A stretch of DNA of 64,000 nt from Pempheris klunzingeri. Lineage: Eukaryota; Chordata; Actinopteri; Acropomatiformes; Pempheridae. The stretch is from positions 8,707,221 to 8,771,220 of the forward strand of contig NC_092027.1 of assembly GCF_042242105.1 (NCBI RefSeq), in the 5' to 3' direction. The notes under the pieces are model-generated. The model was not told where the DNA came from. It ran no database searches and saw nothing but the letters and a program-made list of their open reading frames with translations. Every line of letters starts with the position of its first letter. Position 1 is the first letter of the stretch. Position numbers and translations under genes: made by a program. Shown here piece by piece: positions 49,376-62,765 of the stretch.

Positions 49376-52300
49376 AGGAGAGGATAGATAGAGGGAGGAG
49401 GGAGGCATCATCAAGCTTATGCCCGTTGTTCATTGTTAATGGCTGTTACACTGACAAGAACCATTTGATCAGACAAACACACACACATACCGTGGGCCGC
49501 GGATGTTGAGGGGGTTGTGTTATGGGGCAGAATTACACAACCCATGAAGATAATAAGCAATGACGTCTTATAAAGGTCAGCAAACAAAACACTAGTGGGA
49601 CAAACGCAGGCCGTGTGATGAGATTCATTAGGACAGCGTTGGGAGTGTGGAGAGACAAAGAGGGGATGAGGGGGCTGCATTCCTCCACTGTTTCACTGCG
49701 GCCGTCACAGCAGCAGCTGAAACAGGTGTGTTTCTTTACTCGGGGCACCGAGGGCAAGACAAGTGCTATTCTCACATGGTTCAGGCTGGTCACACTTGAC
49801 CACACTCTGACCCTGCACCCACTTCAGTATCCCAAGACTTCATTAAGTCGGCCCTAAGTGGCGCAGGGGTCTCACAACTATTATCTTGGCAATTTAATAC
49901 AGACTCTCCCTGTCTGTAAATGATCTTGGCTCAAGGATATTTATGCTTATCAACGTCACAACTTTCAGAAGCCCTGCTTTGGATTTGGGACCCCTGATGA
50001 GCTGTATGATGGGGCTCCACACGTTGATGCATCTACTTTGACTTGTGGTCACCTCGTCTGTCTGAGGAGCCTCCTCTTAAACTTGCAAAGTCATCCCACA
50101 CCTCTCCCTCACCCAGTATGGTACAAGAGATATTTGCAAGGGTCAGGTGCCGTTTCAAGTTGGAAGTATCGGATTGAGAAGTGCTCTCATTCAAGGAAAC
50201 AACACAAACCTAACCCTTGATGGGAAGAACAAAGAACTTGTTGGGTTAGACTTGAGGCTATCAATCAACATGAGACTTGACTTATTTCAGACTTAACTTC
50301 CTAAAGACTTGACTGAAGGAAGCCAAGTCTCAAGTACTGATGTGATAAAAGCAGCAGACCTGGCATAATCAGACATCCTGCATGTTTAATAATGTAAGAT
50401 GGGCATATCTAATTATCCATAGGCTAATATTAGACCAATGAAATGTAATCGGCTTTGTAAAAAGACACTATTAACAAAGCTTTGAAGGCAAAATGTTCAA
50501 GTGCTTCATGATCAGCAGTCAGGAAACCTAATAAATTTGCACTGGACTTGACTTATCTATTTTTTCCTAATATTGATATTTAATTTCATTGTGATTTGTT
50601 GTTTTATTTTTATTTGTTGGCCCTTTCATTGTATGATCAGATACTGCAAACTTTTGGTGTATTGTCCATGGAATGAACCAGTTATAATTGACGACTGGTT
50701 TCAACCTCATGAGACCATTATGGCAAACAAAATAAAGGCCTTTAACACAGCTTTTCTCCTTTCTCACCTTAAAGCTGGTTGTAAAGATATTTAATCCGAT
50801 TTGACACAGACTTGTGTTGCTTGAGACTTGAGACTGTGACTGGACTGCACAAAAATATTTAGTGAGAACATAGTTACTGGTAAAATCATCAGATTTTCCA
50901 GCTAGAGAATCACGGGATTTCTTGAGGCAACATTTAAGGATTTCTTCTGAATCAACCAGGATCAGTTTCTGATTAGGTTTGAGGTAAGAAATAGGCCATG
51001 CTGTTGCAAAATAATGCTTCATTTTTCATCAGCCGTGTCTAGTTTAAACCAATTTTGACAAGGTCTAGGAATTTTGAGAGGCTCGCTTAAACCACTCATG
51101 GTTTGCTGATTGGTCTGGTATTTAAATGCCAGGCTCAATCGATTTAAATTGATTCTTTCCAGACCCCAAAATTTCATATTAAAACCTGAGCTCAAAAGAA
51201 TTTAAGGGGTTTAGCCAGGCTCGCCGCTCCTTGTTTAAGAGGTAAGTATCAGTTCTCGCTCTGCCACCAGCGATATCCCTGGAACCTGGACACTGTGACG
51301 CACTTTTAGTCACTCTTTCCTTTTCACAATGTACATGCACACATCTAATGACAACATAACACACATCTAGGGTCTCCTGCTCAGGAAACAGAGGGTTCCT
51401 GTTTTGAGTCCAAGCTCTATTGTTATCTTAAGCAGCCTTCTGACAGTAAATGCTCTCTCTCTCTCTCTCTCCCTCCCTCTCTCTCTCCCTCCTTCTGTCT
51501 GGGTTTGTGCCTCTCCAGCTCTTGCTTCACACACATGAGATATTACACAATTATTATCCAGCCAAATCTTGATCCCTATATAGCTCTTTAGTACGCCACA
51601 CTCTTATCTCGACCTTTCATTCCACTAATATTGACAAAGCCAGAGAGATAGAGTCAACACAACTCTCCATTACCACTTTTCCTGTTTTATCTATGCCTCT
51701 TATCTTTGCTCTGTGGATGGAGACACACAGTCACTCCTATTTCTGCACTTGACGATCTAGTATCTCCTCTGCCATCGCTCCGTCTCCGCCAATCCCTCTC
51801 CACACACTGTCTTTGTGCTTTTTTCTCATTCCTTATACCTGCTCTGCTAAACTCACTCCCTGTTGTGGGAACAGAGGTGCCGCATGCGGTCTATTGCACA
51901 GTTGAAGGCGTTAGGGGGATTGAAGAAAAGTCTGGATAAGCAACAGCTGGATTTAATGCACCATTAAGGTCATTGGTTGTTCAAGCTGCACCTGCAAATC
52001 CGCTGATTTCACCCCCCTGTCTAAACCTCTCTCTCCCCTGTCTGCTCCCTCTCCTCCCTCCTCTCCCCTTTTCTCTGTTGCCCTCTCCTCTTTCGTCCAC
52101 ATTCTCGCTCACCCTTTCTTTTTTATTCCTAGCCCTCTCAGCTTTCTCTCCCTTGCCCTGTCAGCTATGAAATCCCCCCTCTTTTTTTTTTTTTTTATAG
52201 AAGGTAACTGCTGCCACAGCTTCACCCCTGTTTCACTCTGGTTCCCTACATCCCTGTCTCCTTTTTTATTTCACTCTGCATGTCCCTCTCTCTCTTTCGC

Positions 52301-53479
52301 CCTTTCTATCTGTATCTCTATGTCTCTCATTCTCTCTTGTTTCAGTGCCACTCCCCGCTCGCAGGCTGTTGTGTGTATGTCTGCCAGGCCTTCTCGGCTG
52401 GAGCACAGGTTTCCTGAGTACTGGAACGGAACAGGAGCTGGCAGAGAGACACACTGAGAAAAGCCAGCTCGACTGTTCCCACTGACAGTCACACACGCTC
52501 ACGCTGCTTCTGTACTGATGCAACACAGGCAGGACGCAGCACTCACTATGATGTATGTAATGATGCAGCATGTCATGGGTAATCCCACATGGATTCAGTT
52601 TATCAATGCAATGAAGCAATATCATATCACAAACCACTGACTGTAGCTGGTCTGCAGGCTGCGTTAATGCGCATGAACATACAGTTCATTTAGATTTTTT
52701 GAATTCAATTTAAACCTTTTGATTTACAGCTAAATCAAGTGCCAAATTTGCAAATAGGTTATTGTAAGATTAATGATAATTGATTAATGAATTCATTTAT
52801 GAAGGAAAAGTAGGGAAAGCATTTACTCAAATAGGATCTACTAATTCTTTTTTTTTTTTACATCACTGTGAACTGAATATATTTGGGTTTTCTGAACATG
52901 TTTTTATTATTTACTGAGATTTTATGGATTACATTATTAAAATCTTAATAAACATATTAATCAGTAATAAAACTAATGAGTAGTTGTGGCTCTTTATTAG
53001 AAAATCAAACACCGCACACATGGACAGACATTTAGGCCGTGGCTGTTTTACAAAGCCACAAAGCTATTCACAAGACAAAGAATCCTCGGACTGCATTGCA
53101 AACTTGGAAGGATAATTGTTGATTTCAGGACTTAAAGATTTATCCTTTCAGCAAACAGACATAAACCCAGACTATCTTCCAGTCTTGCATATAACAGGCT
53201 CCATAAACAGAAGCGACAGGCTTTATCCCTCTGGCAGGCGCACAAATCATCACTTACACTATTAACACTGGTGCAGAAAAACATAAACTCCACGGTCCTA
53301 AGAATAACTTTCCATTTTTCCCCAAAGAATGATATTTATTTCTGAGTGGCTCTTTAGTGTATCCCTCCCCCCAGCAAACTGAATGATGTTTACATCTCCC
53401 ACTCCTCCTGATTTCACCCTGGAGAGGTCTGTGCCCTCTGCACCTGGACAGTTCACCACCCTGAAAGAACAGATGTGCC

Positions 53480-53860
53480 TAATAGCACCTAAAGAGACAC
53501 TAAGATCAAACACCAGTCTGCTCCCAGCGGCTCTTAATGAAATTGTTGTTGGATTTCTCGCTTTAGAATAACATTAGTATTTATGGATAGCTTTCAACTC
53601 GTGCTAATGGTAATCTAATTTTCAAAATGGCTTTTCTAAATTAAGAGGATGACACAGAGAAACAGTTAGAGGTCTAATGTGTGTTAAAAGCCTGACTGGG
53701 GGCCTCATTAAAGACTCAGTTGAAACAAATTGTTTTCTCTCTCCGAACTGACAGGCTACTGGTGTTGTTAATATATCAGACAACAGTCTAGGGCAGCATT
53801 TTAATGAAAAACACAGACAGCTACAACATTGAGATTTATTGGGAGGTATAAGAAACCAGA
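53480..53860. promoter_or_regulatory. Candidate conserved non-coding block upstream of dpm3
   Basis: A dense series of homeodomain-like motifs in non-repeat sequence (CTTAATGAAATTG, GCTAATGGTAATCTAATTT, CATTTTAATGAAAAAC) about 0.5-0.8 kb upstream of the dpm3 promoter. No coding frame. Enhancer identity is inference. Confidence 0.22.
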
Positions 53861-54249
53861 GGCAATGTAGTGATTAATCTTTCTGACAACTGTCTTCTCA
53901 CTCCTCCTTTACAAATTAGTGGATGATAACTACATCAAATTAGGAACTATAGGATATTACATGATTTCAGCACGAAAAATGATAACATATAAATTGTTAT
54001 ATATGCAAATAGTTCAGGGTTTACATACAAAAATAATGATAAAATGTAATGCCAATGATAAAAAGTGGAATAAGTTATGTTCTCTTGGTTTTCATAGATG
54101 AAATTCAAAACCTCTAGTTTTCTTTTTTGAGTGAATAAGTGACTTTGCGCAGTTTACATAAATTGATCAGAAAACACCAGTAATTCAGCTCATTTGTTAG
54201 AATTTCTACAGACACAAAATACTAACTTCATTTCCCATAAGGCGTCACG

Positions 54250-54299
54250 GTTTTATACGTCATAAATCTGCGCAGAGCTGAGGTGGCGTTAGAGAGGAG
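54250..54299 (+). promoter_or_regulatory. dpm3: dpm3 promoter and untranslated first exon
   Basis: TTTTATA and a CRE-like TACGTCAT (54256-54263) precede a short GC-richer segment ending AGAGGAG before the donor GTAAAC at 54300. The matching acceptor CTCTCTCAG ends at 54530, 39 nt before the start codon. The transcription start, around 54265-54275, is inferred. Confidence 0.5.
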
Positions 54300-54569
54300 G
54301 TAAACACGTCGGATTAATTCCTATAAAACTGATTATTAAGCGTAAATTTACTTACACGAAAGAGTCATTTAACTGAACCCATTGTTTTGCACGTCTGTTT
54401 AAGTCTTGTTTCCCACCTGCTGTTTGTCCTTTTGGTCTTTTGTAGCTACGTACAGCTAACACGGCGCCACTCTGGTGTGCTAAAGCTAAGCTACATGAAT
54501 GAACAGCCTCTTTTCTCGTCTCTCTCTCAGGTTGTTTTCTCACCTGAAATCCCGGCGGCAGCTCTCATC

Positions 54570-54848
54570 ATGACTAAACTCCTGGAGTGGCTGTTCGGTG
54601 TGTCGGTGGTGGTCGCACTCTGGGCTTTGGTCACTTTCGACCTGTTGGACCTGCGCCTGCCGCAGACTTACAGAGAGGTTGCCTGGCCGATGCCTCTGTA
54701 TCTGCTGGTCACGTTTGGCTGCTACTCCCTGGCCACGGTGGGATACAGGGTGGCCACCTTCAATGACTGTGATGAGGCAGCGAAAGAGCTGCAGGAGCAG
54801 ATCAAAGAAGCCAAAGAGGACTTGAGGAAAAAGGGCTTGAAGATATAA
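54570..54848 (+). CDS. dpm3: Dolichol-phosphate mannosyltransferase subunit 3, 92 aa
   Basis: DPM3 is the small ER membrane subunit that tethers the catalytic DPM1 to DPM2. The complex makes dolichol-phosphate-mannose for N-glycans, O-mannose glycans, C-mannosylation and GPI anchors. The intronless coding region starts MTKLLEWLFG and gives 92 residues, the same length as the human protein. Two hydrophobic segments are visible at about residues 8-28 and 38-60. After them comes the well-kept YRVATFNDCDEAAKELQ and a charged helix (EQIKEAKEDLRKKGL) that in the family binds DPM1. The start was chosen from the MTKL N-terminus and the length; an in-frame upstream extension is only intron and UTR. 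A possible poly(A) signal, ATTAAA, lies at 55117-55122. Confidence 0.97.
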   Translation: MTKLLEWLFGVSVVVALWALVTFDLLDLRLPQTYREVAWPMPLYLLVTFGCYSLATVGYRVATFNDCDEAAKELQEQIKEAKEDLRKKGLKI

Positions 54849-55733
54849 AAGTTGAGAAGGACTATGTAGAAACTTTATAGAGACTGACAGGGATGCACGG
54901 ACCACTTTCACGCACAACCGAGTGTCTGCACTTGTGATGTTGGAGTGACTCAGAAATTGTGTATCTCTTGTTTAGGATGTGAAAATGTTGTTAGATGAGA
55001 GTGATCTCTGAACGGACACCATCAGTTTTGTTTCCAGCAGACACGATCTGAACATCAATTACAATATCCGGCTGTGTTTGTTTTTATGCTGGCACATTCT
55101 GCGTCATGTCTTTCAGATTAAATATTGATCGGATGTGCTTCAGGAAATTAGAGATGGATGGTTTTCTGTTACTCACAAATGGTAACGGAGCAGGTTTCAT
55201 TCTCACCATTTAAATACCTTGTTTATGAAGTAGCTGAATGATACTCAACATTAGTTTCTATTTGAATCGGTCTGTAGCAGGTGGTTTTAGTGATTGATGC
55301 ACCTCAAACCACTTAAGATAAACTGAACACACATGGTGCTGTCTTTGGTTGCAAACTACACAGCAGAATACCCCTGAGAGTCACTTATATGCTGAATTAT
55401 CATCTGTAACCAGTTGCTTATCACTGCAACAGATGAAACCCAAGAGTCACACTGGAACAATATGACTAAAGACCTTTTTCCACTAAGAACCTTCATATGC
55501 TTTCAATCCTTTTCAGCTCCACAATAGTACTACACAGTGTAGACATTGTTTGGTGTGTGTGTGGAGATTGTCGCACTTCAGTATAGATGAACTAGACTGT
55601 GTCTGTAAAGAAGTGTACATTCCATTTTCCATTGCGGCTATTGCTAGGACTTAATTAAATTTGAGTCTATTTTGCTATTTTGCTTCTGCCTACAAATGTG
55701 TATGTGTTTGTGTGAGTGGGTGGATGATGGGGA

Positions 55734-55757
55734 GGGGGGGGGGGGGGGGGGGGGGGG
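55734..55757. repeat. Poly-G tract (G24)
   Basis: An uninterrupted run of 24 guanines preceded by GGATGATGGGGA. It is capable of G-quadruplex formation and prone to length change and sequencing error. Confidence 0.95.
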
Positions 55758-58734
55758 TTCAGATGGGAGGTATGCAAGTATGTGCATGAGAGCTTGCATA
55801 TATGATGCATTCCTTCATGCATAACCCACAGTACCCGCGGGTTTTATACCATCTTCTCAATGCCCCCTTTATGCAAGAGACAGATCGCTTTTGTCTCATT
55901 TTGAAGTTAATGACATGAAATTTACATTAGATTGCGTTTTCTTTTCTTCCCTCACAGAGGTCCAATCAGAAAATGTAAGCAAAGTATGTAGTTCTGGAGT
56001 AAACTTATGTTGGCAAGCACAGTTTTTTTTTTTTTTGTGTGTGTGAGCCGTAAAAGGCTGCCTGTACTCATTTTCAGTGAGTTCCTGCTGTTCACAAACA
56101 AAGCAGAGCCTGGCCAAAGGCATCATTATGGGGCTTTTCAAATCTCGCATAACTTCAGAACAAATGCAAAAGAGTCTACTCTTTCTCTGTGTGCGAGCTC
56201 TGCCTGTTGTGCCATTTGGCTGCAGCCCCATCATGCCTTGCAACGTCACCCCCCATGAATGTCTGCAAGCTGTTGCAAGAGCAGACTGGATAAAAGGCAA
56301 CCTGTTATTTACCAGAAAATCTTCTTCTTTGGCAATTACACCAAAGGCTTCCCATAGTAAGCAGCTATGTCCTTACTCGTAGCCACATGTGAACTAGTTA
56401 ATCACTTTTGTTTGTTGTCTTTCTCCCCAAATCTAACTTTGAAGACATCCATCTGTCCGTCCTCTTTTCTGCCGGCTATCAGACAAAAGTATAAATCAGA
56501 TTAGGCCAAACGTTTTTCCAGGATGCATGTGTATGTGAAGCATTTCTGTGCCTTTCCCTTTTAATCCCTTATTTCAAACATACAGTACATAAGCTTCATC
56601 CCAGACTTATCCCTTTAGCATTTACATGATAGCAAGTGTAAGTAAGTGTAATCTTAAGCGCAGACGGAGATGGATCAAAAGCTGTTCCATCACAAATGAC
56701 CTCAAATACTTTCTTTTTAAGTCTCCATGCATTTCATTTACAGCAAATGTGAGACGGCTAGCATCACCACTGCTGTCGTTTGGTGAGTGTGTGGCAGCAT
56801 TCACGAGAGAGGATGCAACTGATAGAGTTCAGTAACTTGAAGCAAAAATCCATTCTAATGATAGCATTGTAATTCTGTATCTCCGCCTGTCAGTCTGAAT
56901 GCAGCCTTAGTAACTCAAGATTTTTGCTTACCATGAGAATTGTTTATTCTTGTCACACATAGTTGCTCATGTATGTTTTCTATCACAATAGTGAGCTTTC
57001 ATTTATAATTGTGGGAATCAAACTTAACACTATACATGATATAATTTACTGTAGAAGGTCACCTTGAACTTTAAGCTGACCTGAAATAATACCAAATAGC
57101 AATACCAATGTTGAGATTCAGTTTTCACATTGAAGTCACATCTCAATTATTTTTAGAATTGAGAATTGCTATAATTGCTATAATGCTATAATTTTATAAA
57201 GTTTATAAAGTTTTTGTGTTTTGGATAATGATTTTCATAATTGCTCAGTCTTTCTTCAACAGAAGGATTTTTACATTGAGAGAGGCTGGGAAAAATGACA
57301 AATGTGGACAGAGTGCTCTGCTCCAAAGAGACAAGGTGAGACGCATCAGATAAATTAGGAGAGGAGCTGAAAAACAGGGGGGACTGTAATGGGTATAGAG
57401 ACAGTGAGAGGGGCAGGTCACAGGGTTGTGCCCGCGGCATGGCCCCACTAAGACCTTAGGACACTATAAAAAGCCATTTCAAGAGACACTCAGTGACACT
57501 GCTGGGAGCGAATCCATCTCTACAGGCTGAGAACCAAGACTGAAAAATGATAGGTTATCATTTTTCTGCACAGAAAAGACTTTTTCCCACCCACACATTT
57601 CACAGCAAAACCTCAAAACCATCTAGAAATGGACAGAAAGAGAGATGGAGTTAGCAATCGAGGCCAAGAACTGAACGATATGGAGACCTGATACTGATAC
57701 AGGACGGGGTGAACGACACTAATGACAGGATGAGAGAGCGACGTAAGGATGAATCAAAACAGGGGATAGATGCAAAGAGAGTGAATGAATTTAAGTGGCA
57801 GAACAAAAGAAATTAGGAAGTGAGAATGTGAAAAAAGAAAAAAGGGTAAGTGACTAAGCGACACAGACAGGAAAACCAAAGCATGAGCTGGAACAAGACA
57901 GATGACCATGGCAGTGGAGGTTGTAACAGGACTTTTTTTGGGAAAGGGAGACCACACCCCGACCGCTGGCCATGGCAGGGGACCAACATGTGTCCCGATT
58001 GGCCCAGAGGTTTGACTTATTCTGTATAACCAAGGTGTTTCCTTCCCGTCAGCCTCGTCTGACCCTGCTGTTATCTAAAGCTTTCACAGGCACTAAAGCA
58101 CGACTCAAGCAATAGAGAGAATAAAGGAGCCGCTACATTAAAACAACATTTAGTCCGTACATGCAGTGCATCATCACTGCATAAAAAAAAAAGATGTGAA
58201 TAAGGATGAAAAGTCACTCATGGGTCAGCCTATTGTTCTTTTGCTGCTCATAAACAGCTGCTTTGATATTTACAGGACACCGGGCTCCAATTCTAGGGCA
58301 GCGTGGAAGCTTATAAATGCTACAAATAGTTACAATAACATTAGGTAACCTCCCAGAGGTCCTGTAAGGTAGATACTCCTGGCTCATCTCAGTAGTAACA
58401 TACGCTAGCAGGCAGACGGGGACTGGTCGTCATGTGTCCTGCTGATAGTGAGGCCTGAGAGATGCAGCGATGGACCAGCTGGCCATGTCAAACCCTTCTC
58501 TGAATTGTGTATTTTTCTTGCTGCGCCTCATGGCTTCCTCCCAGTTTTTAGTTTTACGCGTGGTTGGGTCGTCTCTCGCTCTGTTAATCTCTGACGACTG
58601 ATAAATTGATAAATGCCTTATATGGGAAATATTTCATCTATAATAGTCCCAGTATTGGCATTACATTGGAGCCACAAAGCTGAGCATTTGTTTCTTTAGA
58701 GAAAACTCTTACTGATCAAGAGTGTACAGCCAGT

Positions 58735-59200
58735 AAGCAGTGGTTTCAGCTAAATGCCAACGCTGGCACACTAACATGCTCACAAGGACAATGCTAACAT
58801 GCTTGTGTTTACCACGTGCTGTGTTTACTGTATTCACCATGTTAATGGCTGTGATTAGTTGTGCAGGTATTGATTCATAAGCAAAGGAAAAGGACAAATT
58901 TAAAATTTGTTTTGACAACAGTTCCAGGGGATCACCAAAGTTATGGCAATCCATCCAATTGTCAACTTTATGTCGTCGTTAGAGAGAAAAAATCAGCTCA
59001 GCAAAGTCATTAGGATTCATCCTCTGGGGACCATGAGCGCCTGTACAAACATTTGTTGCCTATCCATTCAGTAGATGTTGAAATATCAAAGATTCCCTGG
59101 GGAAAATGACATCCAGTAGTTGTTGGGATATTTCAGTCAGTACCAAAGTGGACGACTGACGGACTGAGATTGCCTTCCATCTAAAAAACCTAGAGGTTTA
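58735..59200 (+). repeat. GCTAACATGC-type interspersed repeat, copy 1
   Basis: Contains GACAATGCTAACATGC, AGGGGATCACCAAAGTTAT, GGCAATCCATCCAAT, ATTCATCCTCTGGGGACCAT and TTGTTGGGATATTTCAGTC in this order. The same order, with changes, recurs at 60706-61140 and starts again at the right edge. This is a widespread percomorph repeat; its class is not resolved. Confidence 0.75.
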
Positions 59201-60705
59201 TTTAACAACATTAACCACTGTTCTGCAGGAATGTCCTGCATCCTCACAGACTTTTCAAACCATCTGGATAAAAAATATTCTGTCTGCTGCAGGATTAAAA
59301 AGATTTACATCGATTTCTCTGTTTATCAGTTGGATTACAAACAAAGGTAGCCTGAAAGTTCATTCTGTAAGCACATGCTCTAACACAATGTCAAACAGTA
59401 ACATTTGTTTACAGCGTTACAATTAAATATTGTTCCACTGTTTTTTTTTTAATACAAACCGAGGATTCTTGCAATACCTTCAGAACTGGATGCTCAGCTC
59501 TGTAACTCAAACATAATGTTAATACATGAGATAAATAAAGGGAGCTGGATTTAATATACAGTGTACCAGACAGTATGTCTATCAGCGTTGTCCATCTTCT
59601 TTGATCATATTCCCAATAGTCAGAGATGATGTTACCACTGCTTGTAAAGTGTCTGATTTATGAATTTGGGCTTTACAATCTGATGTATAAAACATTTTGT
59701 ATAGATTTTTCTTTTTAAGCCTTCAAAAACATTGCCCTCAGATTGTTCTTGTTTTCTGTGCTCCACGTTTGTTCCCGTTATCTCCTGACTGCCCTTAACA
59801 TTTACTACAGCATTAAAGTTTTCACACTTGCTGTTCACATTTACTCAAGCTGGTATGCCGAACGAGTGAGTAAATAAAAAGAATTGTCTGGTGTTGATGA
59901 GCTACTACTGAGCGGAGCCTCTACTAGAGGTCAGGCGGTTAAGGGGCCTGTCCGCCCGTCCTAATTTACGGCCATCCCTTTGAAAACATTGGGGACTTGT
60001 GAGGCAGTGGCACCAGTTCTTGGTGCTACAGCTGTTTTTACTGTCACGGCTGTAAAGCTCCCCTGGGAAGGGAGAGACGAGAGAAGGAGAGATGAGAACA
60101 ATGGCTTGTCATGCAACTTGCAGACGAGTAAAGTATGGTTGGAGGAAGGAGGTGTGTGTGTTGCGAGGGGGGTGTCGTAGCTCAGGGTGAATGCTCGCCA
60201 GAAGGTTGAGATAAAGAGAGTAGAGGAATCACACCTGTGTACTTAGTCTTCAGGCCAAATGGCAACCTAAATGGTAATAATAAACACAGTCCTCTCCTTG
60301 TTTTTCCTTTATCTCCCTATGCTAACTTTTTCCCTTTGTCTCTGGCCACCTTGGCCTTGATTCAATTCAGCTTCTGTCATGTTAGTGTGTGTGAGTCATT
60401 ATCTGTGCTTCTGGCTTCATCTGTGGTTATCTCCTTTAGTTTGTATTCACAAAGAGAAATAGGCTTGGTTTCCTGAAAGCTTTTTAACACCAAAATCACT
60501 TTAGTTACATGAGAAAAGCCTTTCATTTAGGAATATGCTGGGAGACTGGATGGTTAGTTCTTTTTAGGGTAGATAATTGAATCTTCACCTAAGAAACAAC
60601 TAAGAGTGCAACAACACTATGGCAACGTGCTCACAGTGGAAATGTTACACAGCATAAATTTACATGATGTTTGAAGGTATATTTACCATGCTCCTTATTT
60701 TAGGG

Positions 60706-61140
60706 TGTTTACATGCTAACATTTACTAAATAAATACAAAGTACATCTGGCTGCTGATGGGGATGTCATTAGTTTTGCAGGTATTTGGGTATGAATCAAA
60801 GCATTTTGACCTGATGATGGTGTTAGATGCAAAATTAAGGGATCATTGGAGTCACTACAATTTACCCAGAAGGGAACATGAATATTTGAACCGCATTTAA
60901 GGGAAATCCAGTAGTTGTTGAGACATTTCAAAACCAGATGGCATCAGAGAAACAGTCATATGATCATTTAAGTCATGAGAATTAATCCTCTGGTAACCAT
61001 GAATCTATGTACAAAATGTTGAAGCAGTCCACATTCAGTAGTGGTTGGTTATTTCAGCCTGGACCAAAGAGGGGGAGTCACTAACTGACAGAACAGACCA
61101 TACTGCCATCCCTAAAGCCACGCCTGCCATACCATACCAG
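60706..61140 (+). repeat. GCTAACATGC-type interspersed repeat, copy 2
   Basis: Contains TACATGCTAACATTTACTAA, GATGTCATTAGTTTTGCAGG, TTTTGACCTGATGATGG, AATCCTCTGGTAACCATGAA and TTATTTCAGCCTGGACCAAA. Same orientation and order as copy 1. Confidence 0.75.
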
Positions 61141-61179
61141 GAAGGCACGGCGAGAAATAATCACAAGGAAGCTGTCCTG

Positions 61180-62765
61180 GTTTTCCAAAAATATGTTTTT
61201 TATTTCACATGAAATTTTCACATTTAGCATATTTATCAAACAGGTCTTTTATATAATCTTCTATGTATATATATGTACATATTTTACATTTTTCTTACTT
61301 ACACATGTACAAAATAAGGTAACAAGAATTCAGATAAAAAAAAGACTGACTTCAATGGTAGTCATACACACTGTTGTGCTTTGTTGATCGAGCCAGCCTG
61401 TCAGGTGAAGATGTGCTTGGCAACTCGGATTGATGCCGTGTCTTGTCTGCTGTGAACTGGTGACTTTTACCTTTTTTTAAATGATCAGAAACTGTGAGAA
61501 TTATTCTCAAAGTCTAAATATCTGATTACGTCACTTTGTATTCATAAGTATATGCTTGTTTGAGCTTGAAAACATGATGGAAAGCACCAGGAAACACAGG
61601 GTTGGGTCCTGTAGTAATGAACATCTGATACCAGCTCTCCGCGTCAGACAGTTGAACCAATACAGGGGCAGGATCCAACAAACAGAGAAGTCCAGCCTCT
61701 CTGTGGTGCACACAACATCGCAGTGTTTGCTTTTGGCAGAAAAATATTTTGTCTCATCACTCTTTCGATCAATCGCTCCCTCTGCTTGCGCACATATTCT
61801 TACTCACACATTTTCCCTTTCACACAAGCACAAATTCTACCATGAGAGAGAAAAAGCTCTCTTCATTGCCAACAGTAAACATTTCTTTTCGTGAGCACAT
61901 GGTATATACAGTAAAAACCTTTCAGCTGCTAATGTTATAAATTATTTTCACAGAATGTACACGTAACACAGTTCAATGTAGTGTGATTTCATGTGTTATG
62001 TCATGTCGTCTAACATCAGTGTGTGTCTGTGTTTGACACTGTTGTGGAGTGTATATGTCGGCGTGTCCGTACTGTGCAGTATTAGTGCTACAGTATATAA
62101 GCACATGGTCGAGTGTTCAAAGGAATGGCAGTCATGAGAACAGCCCCTGTGTCTGTCAATGCTACATTTAGAGAAAGTAATCACTTGGGACATCAATGTC
62201 ACTCAATACCATTACGATAACAATACAACAAATAGTACACAATAGTCAAGGGTGGAATAGTGTACAAGTTGGAGAGATGACTCATCTTTGGCTCAAAAGG
62301 TAAGAGATTACTTTTCCTTTACATGTGGATTTATTCCATCTAAATGCATGTCTACATAATTCAAACAGAGTTGGTGTCTTTGCTCCTGATTGTTCTTCGG
62401 CCACTTTGTATTCCTCTTCAGCTTCTTCATATCTTCTTCTAGGGTTATCATCCAAAAAGGTTGGAGAGATCCCTAAACAATACAAATCAAGGAGAGCTTG
62501 GTCTTTCCAAGAGAAAAAAAAAATACTGTCACCTTTTGAAAAATAAGACAAAGCACATGTACTTTGCCTCAAATGTTCAGAGTTACTCAGCACATGTAGT
62601 GCAAGCGAGTCCATCTGTACTTTACAAGCTTCAAAAGTCTCTCCCTGCGGCCAGCACTGGGCATGGAAAACTGTCTTTTTGAGTCAGTGGTTTCATCCCC
62701 ACGGACTGTCTTCATTGTAGTCCCTGAAAAAACACGTCTGCCAACAGCAGTCCTTTCATGTACTC
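61180..62765 (-). other. efna1: efna1 3' UTR
   Basis: Long untranslated tail after the efna1 stop codon. A minus-strand AATAAA (plus TTTATT at 61199-61204) is a plausible 3' end signal, which would give about 1.6 kb of UTR. No competing gene is recognised in the interval. Confidence 0.5.

Larger units (their letters stand above)
44011..54240. other. Gene-poor interval between trim46 and dpm3
   Basis: Ten kilobases without a recognisable exon on either strand. It holds a repeat copy (46790-47175), pyrimidine-rich tracts (about 51450-51490 and 52020-52340) and two blocks of complex, non-repeat sequence that could be regulatory (49030-49375 and 53480-53860). KRTCAP2, which separates TRIM46 from DPM3 in human, was not seen. 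Confidence 0.55.
55123..61180. other. Gene-poor interval between dpm3 and efna1
   Basis: No coding exon recognised on either strand. It contains a G24 run (55734-55757), two copies of a GCTAACATGC-type fish repeat (58735-59200 and 60706-61140) and a canonical TATA motif (CACTATAAAAAGCC near 57462) without any recognised transcript behind it. SLC50A1, the human neighbour of DPM3 and EFNA1, was not seen. Confidence 0.55.

Noticed and set aside
51700-52460. Leu/Ser/Pro-rich plus-strand frames
   Set aside because: They arise from long pyrimidine (CT)-rich tracts and have no protein family signal.
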